In this document: positions 1 through 4,673 of the stretch, piece by piece
Layout: each line of letters starts with the position of its first letter
Position numbering within the stretch: the stretch's first letter is position 1
Assembly (NCBI GenBank): GCA_020438595.1
Contig: JAGQUI010000185.1
Span: 1-5,945, forward strand
Origin: Propionibacteriaceae bacterium
Lineage (GTDB): Bacteria; Actinomycetota; Actinomycetes; Propionibacteriales; Propionibacteriaceae
DNA: 5,945 bases
Reading direction: 5' to 3'
Translations under genes and position numbers: made by a program
Notes under the pieces: model-generated
What the model saw: only the letters and a program-made list of their open reading frames with translations
What the model was told of the DNA's origin: nothing
Database searches by the model: none

Positions 1-156
1 GCGCGTCCGCTGAAGCGGCAGGTGCAGACCACGGTCGAGGACACGCTGGCCCGGCGGGTGATATCGGGTGAGGTCTCCGACGGCGACACCGTGCACTTCG
101 ACGTGGGCCCGGACGGCAGCGGCCTGCAGGTCGTCGAGCCCGCGGAGATCGTCTGA
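1..156 (+). CDS. clpB: Clp/Hsp100 AAA+ ATPase (probably ClpB disaggregase), C-terminal end only
   Basis: The window opens inside this gene. Frame 1 reads 51 residues to a TGA at 154-156, starting ARPLKRQVQTTVEDTLARRV and continuing through a GEVSDGDTVHFDV stretch. The opening corresponds to the (G)ARPL(R/K)R motif of the small subdomain of the second AAA+ module in Clp/Hsp100 proteins, where the Arg senses bound nucleotide. The following helix and 'DGDTV' strand are the usual end of the family. ClpB is a cytosolic hexamer that threads aggregated proteins apart with DnaK. ClpB is preferred over ClpC because the protein ends soon after the DGDTV strand, and because clpB is remembered as a pyrE-region gene in actinobacteria. 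ClpC or another Clp paralogue cannot be excluded from 51 residues. The Walker motifs and promoter lie outside the window. Confidence 0.8.
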   Translation, partial: ARPLKRQVQTTVEDTLARRVISGEVSDGDTVHFDVGPDGSGLQVVEPAEIV

Positions 157-176
157 GCCACGCCTCCCCGACCCGC

Positions 177-254
177 CGCGGACCGAGTCGGGGACGGTTC
201 CTTACTCGGTCCACCCGCGGACCGAATTGGGGACGGTTCCTTACTCGGTCCACC
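177..254. repeat. Two tandem copies of a 39-bp hairpin-forming repeat
   Basis: Copy 1 is 177-215 and copy 2 is 216-254, joined head to tail without spacer. They differ at only two positions: copy 1 has GACCGAGTCGGGG where copy 2 has GACCGAATTGGGG. Each copy carries GGACCGAGT (or GGACCGAAT) and, after a 15-base loop containing GGGGACGGTTCCTT, the complementary ACTCGGTCC. The element fills most of the 119-base gap between two convergent genes and shows no coding character. The tandem arrangement suggests slippage duplication or insertion of a REP-like palindrome. No flanking target duplication is evident. Confidence 0.85.
180..251. terminator. Double stem-loop between convergent genes, possible bidirectional terminator
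   Basis: Hairpin 1 pairs 180-188 with 204-212, nine perfect base pairs. Hairpin 2 pairs 219-227 with 243-251, with one A/C mismatch on the + strand. On the - strand that position becomes a G-U wobble, so both hairpins pair fully in - strand RNA. They lie 21-24 bases beyond the stop of the Clp gene (+) and of the 276-1703 gene (-). There is no T-tract, but many actinobacterial terminators lack one. The location between two converging 3' ends suggests termination or 3'-end protection; this is inferred from position and pairing only. Confidence 0.5.
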
Positions 255-275
255 CGGGCCGCGGACGATCGCCCC

Positions 276-1703
276 TCAGGCGCCGAAGGTGACCTTCACC
301 TTGTCGCCGCTGAGCGTGGCGTAGACCGAGTGGATGCTCGAGTAGCCGCGCCAGCGCAGGCCGTTGGTGGAGTAGCAGTCGGCACGGACCTTCACCTTCG
401 CCTTCGCGGTGGCCGCGTCGTTGGCGTACAGCTTCGGCTTCAGCTGCTTCATCGCGGCGCCGCCGCTGACCACCTGCCAGCGGATCGTCGAGGTGCGCAC
501 CTTGTTGTTGCCCGGCAGGAAAACGGAGAAGCCGCACCCGGCCGGTGACAGGGAGCGCTTCTGCAGGCACGCGTTGAGCTTGGTCTGCGCCGCCTTGCGG
601 ATCGCGGCGACGCCCGAACTGCTCAGCTTCAGGCTCAGCGCGTCCGGTGCGGTGAGGCCGGCATTGCCGTCCACCATGACGGTGCCGCCGGAGGCCTGGT
701 ACCACTTGCTGGCCGTCCGCACGGTGTACTGGCCGGGGAACACGACCGGCGCGGACGACTCCAGGGGGAGCCCGTTGATGGTCAGGTCGAGCCCGTACGC
801 GGCGTCGAGGTCGAGGGGCAGCTCGAAGGCCACGTCGTCCAGCAGCCAGGTGCCGCCGACGTTGCTGACTTCGAAGGTGGTGCTGGCCGGTTCGTCGCCG
901 ATCTGGTAGTCCGCCTGCACGCTCTGGTGGTCGGTGCCGCTGCCGGGGGTGACCACGATCCCGGTGATCGGGGCCGCGGCGAGTGCTGCGGCGAGCATCT
1001 CCCCGGTGAGCAGGGCGGTGTCCGCCGGCGGGGTGGCCGCGTAGGACAGCGCGGTGGTGGCGTCCCCGCTCGACACGGCGGTGAGGTAGTTCTGCACGGC
1101 GGTGGCCGCGTCGGCGGTCTGTGGCGCGGGCGCCACGGTGCCCGTCCCGCCGGTCGGCGCGAGGGTGGGCACGGTGCCGCCGACGGGGTTGCGGCCCTGG
1201 TTGAGCGCGTAGACCGCGATCAGCGCGATCACCAGCACGCCGGCGCCGAGCGCGATGAACAACGGCGCCCTGCTCTTGCGGGGCGCGGGCGCGCCGCCGT
1301 AGGGCGGCTGGCCCGGGTAGCCGCCGGGGGGCTGGCCCGATCCGGGCTGGTTCTGGCCGTACGGCGGGGTGCCGGGCTGGGCCGCGTACTGCTGCTGGCC
1401 CGGGTAGGGCTGCCCGGGACCGTAGGGCTGCCCGGGGTAGGCCTGCTGGCCCGGGTACGGCTGCTGCCCGGGCTGGGCCTGCGGGCCGTACGCCGGAGCG
1501 CCCGGATAGGGCTGCTGGCCCGGCGCGGGGCCGGTCGACTGCTGGCCCGGGTACGGGGGCTGCTGGCCCGGGTAGGGGCCCTGCTGGCCGGGGTACTGCG
1601 GGGACGGCGGGGGGCCGGTGTAGCTGTTGCCGGGGTAGGGTCCCCCGGATCCCGGCTGACCGGTCTGACCGGAGGGCTGCTCCGGCTGCTCGTTGTTCGT
1701 CAC
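276..1703 (-). CDS. Membrane-anchored protein with Pro/Gln/Tyr-rich repeat tail and extracytoplasmic NTF2-like region, function unknown
   Basis: 475 residues from a GTG start at 1703. This start is chosen because GGAG lies six bases upstream and a promoter fits before it. The in-frame ATG at 1772 would add 23 non-matching residues and run through the promoter. Residues 1-140 are low complexity, built on (P/A)YPGQQ units. A basic PRKSR (141-145) precedes one transmembrane helix (about 147-167), so the tail should be cytoplasmic and the rest outside. After a Thr/Pro/Gly linker, residues 197-292 (AVQNYLTAVSSGDATTA ... TWLLDDV) resemble the NTF2-like/DUF4878 fold of actinobacterial surface proteins. 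Residues 293-475 look beta-rich and hold three cysteines (379, 390, 443), two of which could form a disulfide. There is no lipobox, enzyme motif or cell-wall sorting signal. Transcribed divergently from 1821-2225. A cell-envelope binding or sensing role is possible but not shown. Confidence 0.85.
   Translation of the reverse strand: MTNNEQPEQPSGQTGQPGSGGPYPGNSYTGPPPSPQYPGQQGPYPGQQPPYPGQQSTGPAPGQQPYPGAPAYGPQAQPGQQPYPGQQAYPGQPYGPGQPYPGQQQYAAQPGTPPYGQNQPGSGQPPGGYPGQPPYGGAPAPRKSRAPLFIALGAGVLVIALIAVYALNQGRNPVGGTVPTLAPTGGTGTVAPAPQTADAATAVQNYLTAVSSGDATTALSYAATPPADTALLTGEMLAAALAAAPITGIVVTPGSGTDHQSVQADYQIGDEPASTTFEVSNVGGTWLLDDVAFELPLDLDAAYGLDLTINGLPLESSAPVVFPGQYTVRTASKWYQASGGTVMVDGNAGLTAPDALSLKLSSSGVAAIRKAAQTKLNACLQKRSLSPAGCGFSVFLPGNNKVRTSTIRWQVVSGGAAMKQLKPKLYANDAATAKAKVKVRADCYSTNGLRWRGYSSIHSVYATLSGDKVKVTFGA
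1308..1640 (-). repeat. Coding tandem repeats of (P/A)YPGQ(Q) units
   Basis: This segment encodes residues 22-132 of the membrane protein at 276-1703. It contains roughly eight degenerate copies of a Tyr-Pro-Gly-Gln unit, separated by short Gly/Pro/Gln spacers. On the + strand they appear as recurring CTGCTGGCCCGGGTA-like words. Unit spacing varies from about 6 to 28 residues, so this is an irregular repeat prone to slippage and length variation rather than a strict satellite. Similar cytoplasmic tails are common on actinobacterial single-pass membrane proteins and are probably disordered. Confidence 0.75.
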
Positions 1704-1741
1704 GCCCTGCTCCGCACAGATGTAGTTCGACTGGTGGCGCA

Positions 1742-1769
1742 ACGATAACCGGGCGGGAGTCCGGTCGAC
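1742..1769 (-). promoter_or_regulatory. Candidate promoter of the 276-1703 gene
   Basis: Read on the - strand, TATCGT (1747-1742) fits the actinobacterial -10 pattern TAnnnT. A GTCGAC (1769-1764) lies 16 bases before it and partly resembles a TTGAC-type -35. Transcription would begin near 1735, leaving a leader of about 30 bases that carries the GGAG ribosome site of the GTG start at 1703. The end of the -35 box touches the first base of the inverted repeat at 1769-1795. Confidence 0.4.
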
Positions 1770-1795
1770 CACAGGTCCGGCCGTACGACCTGTGG
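1769..1795. promoter_or_regulatory. Perfect 9-9-9 inverted repeat, candidate operator
   Basis: CCACAGGTC (1769-1777) and GACCTGTGG (1787-1795) are exact reverse complements separated by nine bases. The half-site centres are 18 bases apart, under two helical turns, so a dimeric regulator could plausibly contact both. The repeat lies in the 117-base gap between two divergent genes. It covers the proposed -35 of the + gene (1784-1789) and abuts the -35 of the - gene, so one bound protein could control both directions. No regulator gene is in the window. A transcript hairpin is less likely because the site lies upstream of both proposed start points. Confidence 0.5.
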
Positions 1796-1812
1796 CGCGT
1801 TGCGGCTAGGCT
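1784..1812 (+). promoter_or_regulatory. Candidate leaderless promoter of 1821-2225
   Basis: TAGGCT (1807-1812) is a good actinobacterial -10 hexamer. TACGAC (1784-1789) sits 17 bases upstream as a weak -35. The ATG at 1821 begins nine bases after the -10, so the RNA would start at or just before the start codon. This agrees with the lack of any purine-rich ribosome binding site there. Confidence 0.45.
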
Positions 1813-1820
1813 CCGTGGCC

Positions 1821-2225
1821 ATGATCATCTGGACGCGCTGGGGCTTCCTGTCCTTCCTGGGCTTCGGGGTCGGGGTGGTCTTGGCGCTCGGGACCGGAAG
1901 CCTGCTGCAGATCGACGGCGGTCCGGCGATGGGCGCGCTGGTGTTCCTCTGGGCAGCGGCGGTGAACCTCGCGCTCGCCTACCTCGTGTACCCGAGGCTC
2001 GACAAGCCCCGGCAGGTGACGGTCACGCGGCCGCTCCCGCAGCCCTACACCTGGCCGGACGGGCGGGTCCAGACCCACGAGGTGGTGCCGGCGCTCGACC
2101 CCGACGGCAGGCCCGTCTGGCAGCAGCCACGGTCCACGATCTTCTTCATTCCCGCCGCCGTGTTGTGGATCCCGCTCGGCGTGGTCTCGCTGGTCCTCGC
2201 CGTCGCGGCGCTCGTCACGGGCTGA
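1821..2225 (+). CDS. Small three-helix membrane protein, function unknown
   Basis: 134 residues starting MIIWTRWGFLSFLGFG. The ATG at 1821 is preferred over a TTG at 1800 because the TTG lies upstream of the -10 box, and the ATG is correctly placed for leaderless translation. Predicted membrane helices are at about 9-29, 35-57 and 106-132. Between helices 2 and 3 is a polar loop of about 50 residues containing PLPQPYTWPDGRVQTHEVVPALDPDG, rich in Pro and Asp. I recognise no catalytic or binding motif and cannot name a family. It is separated by six bases from the spermidine-synthase-like gene, so the two are almost certainly co-transcribed and probably translationally coupled. Whether it helps anchor or partner that protein is unknown. 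The amphipathic ends and good codon use support it being real. Confidence 0.8.
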   Translation: MIIWTRWGFLSFLGFGVGVVLALGTGSLLQIDGGPAMGALVFLWAAAVNLALAYLVYPRLDKPRQVTVTRPLPQPYTWPDGRVQTHEVVPALDPDGRPVWQQPRSTIFFIPAAVLWIPLGVVSLVLAVAALVTG

Positions 2226-2231
2226 GCGGCC

Positions 2232-3041
2232 ATGAGTCAGGTGGTGCCCGCGCCGGACGACCGCCGTGCGTTCATGGTGGTGAACGGACGGACGGAGCAG
2301 TCCTGGGTGGACCCGGACGACCCGCTGCGGCTGGAATTCGAGTACGTCCAGCGGATCGCGGAGGTGCTCGAGGAGACCGTGCTGGCGCGGCCGGCCCACG
2401 AGCGCGTCCGGGTGATCCACATCGGCGGTGGCGGGCTCACCCTGCCGCGTTACGTGGCGGCCCGCCGTCCGCACACGGCGCAGGTGGTGCTGGAGCCGGA
2501 CGAGGCACTCACCGAGCAGGTGCGGGCGAAGCTCCCGCTGCCCCGCCACAGCGGGATCAAGGTGCGCGGCGTGGACGGGCGCACGGGCGCCGCGCAACTG
2601 CCGTCCGGTTGTACCGACCTGATGATCGTCGACGCCTTCGCCGGCGCCAGCGTCCCCGCCGAACTGGCCACCACCGAGTTCTTCGCCGAACTGGTCCGCA
2701 CCCTGCGCCACGGCGGGCTGGTGGTGATGAACCTCACCGACTCCGCCCCGTTCGCGTGGGCACGACGCTGCCTGGCCGGGTTCACGGGCAGCTTCGGCCA
2801 GGTCGCGGTGAGCGCGGAGGTGCCGGTCTGGAAGGGACGCCGGTTCGGCAACCTCGTCGTGGTCGCCGGCGCCGAGGTGCCCGTCCAGCCCCTCGAACGG
2901 CGGCTGGCCCGCGCCCCGTTCCCGTACCGCCTGCTGCACGGCCGCGAGCTCGCCCGCTGGGTGGCCGGCGCGGCCCCCTTCACCGACGCGGACGCCGAGG
3001 CGTCCCCCTCCCCGGCCTGGAGCCGCGGCTGGTTCTCCTGA
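2232..3041 (+). CDS. Spermidine-synthase-like / SAM-dependent methyltransferase-fold protein
   Basis: 269 residues with the Rossmann core of the spermidine synthase superfamily. Residues 23-39 (QSWVDPDDPLRLEFEYV) match the strand-helix entry seen in these proteins. VIHIGGGGLTLPRY (61-74) is the glycine-rich nucleotide-binding motif I, followed by VVLEPDE (85-91) with the acidic ligand residue. VRGVDGR (111-117) and DLMIVDAFAGASVP (129-142) form the later core. True aminopropyltransferases carry a DSxDP-type catalytic pair at the last motif. Here only Asp134 of that motif remains and Ala-Phe-Ala follows, and the N-terminal beta domain is shortened. A polyamine-forming role is therefore doubtful, and a methyltransferase or other activity is equally possible. 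It is cytosolic, with no signal or membrane segment. It follows the membrane protein gene after six bases without a clear ribosome site, suggesting coupled translation. A long palindrome lies ten bases past its stop. Confidence 0.85.
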   Translation: MSQVVPAPDDRRAFMVVNGRTEQSWVDPDDPLRLEFEYVQRIAEVLEETVLARPAHERVRVIHIGGGGLTLPRYVAARRPHTAQVVLEPDEALTEQVRAKLPLPRHSGIKVRGVDGRTGAAQLPSGCTDLMIVDAFAGASVPAELATTEFFAELVRTLRHGGLVVMNLTDSAPFAWARRCLAGFTGSFGQVAVSAEVPVWKGRRFGNLVVVAGAEVPVQPLERRLARAPFPYRLLHGRELARWVAGAAPFTDADAEASPSPAWSRGWFS

Positions 3042-3050
3042 CCCCACCCA

Positions 3051-3104
3051 CCGAGTTGTCAGAATCTGGTGCGGTCATAGGCGCATGAGATTCTGACAAC
3101 TCGG
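3051..3104. terminator. Long imperfect palindrome (17-bp stem) between the methyltransferase-like gene and pyrE
   Basis: CGAGTTGTCAGAATCT (3052-3067) pairs perfectly with AGATTCTGACAACTCG (3088-3103), and C3051/G3104 extend it to 17 bp. Inside, after a 2x2 mismatch, TGCG (3070-3073) pairs with CGCA (3082-3085) around an eight-base loop. It starts ten bases after the stop at 3041 and ends 28 bases before pyrE. It could stop read-through into pyrE, but it has no T-tract and its A/T-rich arms are unlike the surrounding sequence. A dispersed mobile palindrome is therefore also possible. Confidence 0.55.
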
Positions 3105-3119
3105 GGGATGGGGGGTCGG

Positions 3120-3125
3120 TACGGT
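3120..3125 (+). promoter_or_regulatory. Candidate -10 box of pyrE, leaderless
   Basis: TACGGT fits the TAnnnT pattern and ends seven bases before the pyrE ATG at 3133, the spacing expected for a transcript beginning at the start codon. No convincing -35 lies 16-19 bases upstream; CTGACA (3093-3098) is 21 bases away and inside the palindrome arm. There is no good ribosome binding site, which agrees with leaderless translation. Confidence 0.35.
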
Positions 3126-3132
3126 TCGGGGC

Positions 3133-3675
3133 ATGGCAGCGCGCGAAGAGCTCATCGAGCAGATCAAGACCCTCGCGGTGGTGTGGGGGAGGGTCACCCT
3201 CGCCTCGGGCAAGGAGGCCGACTACTACGTGGACCTGCGCCGGGTCACACTGGACGGGGTCGCGGCGCCGCTGGTCGGCGAGGTGATGACCGGGCTCGTC
3301 TCCGACTGGGAGTTCGAGGCGGCCGGCGGGCTCACCCTCGGCGCCGATCCGGTGGCGGTGGCGATGCTGCACCACGCCGCACGCAGCGGCGGTCGGCTGG
3401 ACGCCTTCGTCGTGCGCAAGGAGGCGAAGGCACACGGCATGCAGCGGCAGATCGAGGGCACCGAGGTGGCCGGACGCCGCGTCCTGGTCGTCGAGGACAC
3501 CTCCACCACCGGCGGCTCGGTGATGACTGCGGTGGACGCCGTCCGCGAGGCCGGGGGAGAGGTGGTCGGGGTGGCCGTGATCGTCGACCGCGACACCGGC
3601 GCGAAGGAGAAGATCGAGGCCGCAGGCGTCCCGTACCGCTACGCCGTGGGCCTGGCCGACCTCGGGCTGGCCTGA
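3133..3675 (+). CDS. pyrE: Orotate phosphoribosyltransferase
   Basis: 180 residues, the usual length for bacterial PyrE. The enzyme joins orotate to PRPP to give orotidine 5'-phosphate and pyrophosphate, the fifth step of de novo UMP synthesis, in the cytosol. Visible motifs in order: SGKEADYYVDLRR (25-37), the substrate-binding strand region; GADPVA (70-75); the flexible catalytic loop VRKEAKAHG (94-102) with Lys96, Lys99 and His101; and the PRPP-binding motif VLVVEDTSTTGGS (117-129) with adjacent acidic Glu121-Asp122. All key residues are intact. The ATG at 3133 is the only reasonable start: it is preceded closely by a -10-like TACGGT, and no start lies upstream in frame. The gene appears to be transcribed alone, insulated from the upstream gene by the 3051-3104 palindrome and followed by a separate promoter for the LemA gene. 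No other pyr gene and no PyrR-type attenuator are seen. Confidence 0.95.
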   Translation: MAAREELIEQIKTLAVVWGRVTLASGKEADYYVDLRRVTLDGVAAPLVGEVMTGLVSDWEFEAAGGLTLGADPVAVAMLHHAARSGGRLDAFVVRKEAKAHGMQRQIEGTEVAGRRVLVVEDTSTTGGSVMTAVDAVREAGGEVVGVAVIVDRDTGAKEKIEAAGVPYRYAVGLADLGLA

Positions 3676-3705
3676 CCGTTCCCGGCCGGTCGCCGGTGGT
3701 CGGTC

Positions 3706-3734
3706 TCGACCGGTGTGGGGCCGGTGGTTAGGCT
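3706..3734 (+). promoter_or_regulatory. Candidate promoter of the LemA-family gene
   Basis: TCGACC (3706-3711) and TAGGCT (3729-3734) are separated by 17 bases and resemble a housekeeping actinobacterial promoter. The -10 is identical to that at 1807-1812. Transcription would start near 3741, giving a leader of about 33 bases with GGAGAA (3762-3767) six bases before the ATG at 3774. The -35 overlaps a small palindrome CGGTCTCGACCG (3701-3712). The gap 3676-3773 holds nothing else clear. Confidence 0.5.
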
Positions 3735-3773
3735 GGGCCACGGCCGGTCACCTCAACGAATGGAGAAACCCGG

Positions 3774-4589
3774 ATGCTGTGGTTCTTCCTCATCCTGCTG
3801 CTCGTCATCCTCGGCATCGCGTTCTACGCGGTCTCGCTGTACAACGGCTTCGTCCGCTCCCGGAACCTGATCCAGGAGTCCTGGCGGCAGATCGACGTCG
3901 AGTTGAACCGGCGCTACGACCTGATCCCCAACCTCGTCGAGACCGTCCGCGCCTTCGCCGCCCATGAGCGCAACACCCTCGAAGGCGTCACGAAGCTGCG
4001 CAACCAGGCGGCCGCGCTGGCCCAGGCCGGCGGCGGCGCGGTGACCGCGGAACGGGCCCAGGCGGAGGAGGCGCTGAGTGGCGCCGTCCGCAACCTGCTG
4101 GTCAGCGTCGAGGCGTACCCCGAACTGAAGAGCAATGTGAACTTCCTCGAGCTGCAGCGCGAACTGACCGCCACCGAGGACCGGATCGCTGCCGGGCGGC
4201 GGTTCTACAACGCGAACGTGCGCAACTACAACACCCAGGTCGAGTCGTTCCCGTCGAACGTCATCGCGGGCATGTTCCACTTCGAGAAGGCGACCTACTT
4301 CGAGGTCAACGACCCGATGATCCGGCAGGCGCCGAAGGTCAGCTTCGGCGAGATCAGCGACCGGCCCGAGGGCGCCGTCCCGGAGCCCACGAACGACCAG
4401 CTCACCGCCGGCTCGCAGCAGGGCGGCCTGCCCAACCCGCAGGCGTACCCGCAGGCCGACCCGGCCGCGCCCGCCCCCGGCGAGTTGAGCGCCCCGCAGC
4501 CGCCCACCTACGCCCCGCCGGCGCAGGCCCAGGCGCCCGCCGAGGGTGGGCAGACGCCGCCCACCTACCAGCAGCCGCCACAGCAGTAG
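3774..4589 (+). CDS. LemA family membrane protein with Pro/Gln-rich C-terminal tail
   Basis: 271 residues. The ATG is supported by GGAGAA six bases upstream. An N-terminal hydrophobic helix (about 2-22) is followed directly by YNGFVRSRNLIQESWRQID (23-41), then RYDLIPNLVETVRAFAAHE (47-65), a long helical region with NFLELQREL (123-131), and RRFYNANVRNYNTQVESFP (142-160). These are the conserved blocks of the LemA family, a membrane-anchored bundle of long alpha helices. The conserved domain ends near 190, close to the usual LemA length. Residues 195-271 are an added low-complexity tail rich in Pro, Gln and Ala, with two PPTY motifs (243-246 and 262-265). The biochemical role of bacterial LemA proteins is not well established; links to envelope maintenance are suggestive only. 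Own promoter. Convergent with the sirtuin gene, with a long hairpin between them. I did not assign a gene symbol because the name is a family name. Confidence 0.92.
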   Translation: MLWFFLILLLVILGIAFYAVSLYNGFVRSRNLIQESWRQIDVELNRRYDLIPNLVETVRAFAAHERNTLEGVTKLRNQAAALAQAGGGAVTAERAQAEEALSGAVRNLLVSVEAYPELKSNVNFLELQRELTATEDRIAAGRRFYNANVRNYNTQVESFPSNVIAGMFHFEKATYFEVNDPMIRQAPKVSFGEISDRPEGAVPEPTNDQLTAGSQQGGLPNPQAYPQADPAAPAPGELSAPQPPTYAPPAQAQAPAEGGQTPPTYQQPPQQ

Positions 4590-4602
4590 CCGACTTCCGC
4601 AG

Positions 4603-4670
4603 CGAACGCCTCCGTTCCCGTCGAGTGCCTCCGCTCAGGCAGGGGCGTTCGACCGGAACGGAGGCGTTCG
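4603..4670. terminator. Very long hairpin between convergent LemA and sirtuin genes, likely bidirectional terminator
   Basis: CGAACGCCTCCGTTCC (4603-4618) pairs perfectly over 16 bp with GGAACGGAGGCGTTCG (4655-4670). After one C/C mismatch, pairing can continue from 4620-4631 to 4642-4653 with several G-T wobbles. Alternatively, the inner part can form its own hairpin, TGCCT (4626-4630) with AGGCA (4637-4641). It starts 13 bases after the LemA stop and ends three bases beyond the sirtuin stop, so it can act on both transcripts. There is no T-tract. The 84-base gap holds nothing else. Confidence 0.65.
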
Positions 4671-4673
4671 GCG

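Noticed and set aside
1308..1640. Repeated CTGCTGGCCCGGGTA words as a possible CRISPR or noncoding array
   Set aside because: The spacing is irregular, the words stay in frame and encode Tyr-Pro-Gly-Gln units, and there are no unique spacers of constant length.
927..1748. 273-codon + strand frame opposite the repeat-tail membrane protein
   Set aside because: It is a shadow of the repeat-rich - strand gene. Its product is a Gly/Arg/Val-rich low-complexity chain with no domain, and the - strand reading has a membrane helix, domains and a ribosome site.
276..1772. Upstream ATG at 1772 as start of the membrane protein
   Set aside because: The added 23 residues pass through the likely promoter, and the GTG at 1703 has GGAG at ideal spacing.
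1806..3047. 413-codon open frame on the - strand antisense to three features
   Set aside because: It runs opposite two well-supported genes, has an Arg/His/Gly-rich composition and no recognisable domain. Long antisense frames are expected at this GC content.
2165..3088. 307-codon + strand frame overlapping the spermidine-synthase-like gene in another frame
   Set aside because: Its product is dominated by Arg, Gly and Ala, while the overlapping frame has clear Rossmann-fold motifs.
3133..3675. PRPP-binding protein as a PyrR regulator or other phosphoribosyltransferase instead of PyrE
   Set aside because: The KEADYYVDLR segment and the RKEAKAHG catalytic loop are characteristic of orotate phosphoribosyltransferase.
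3674..3712. Short inverted repeats after pyrE (GACCG/CGGTC, and CGGTCTCGACCG at 3701-3712) as a terminator or operator
   Set aside because: The arms are only five bases and CGGTC-type words recur by chance in such GC-rich sequence. The second one overlaps the proposed LemA -35 and is mentioned there only.
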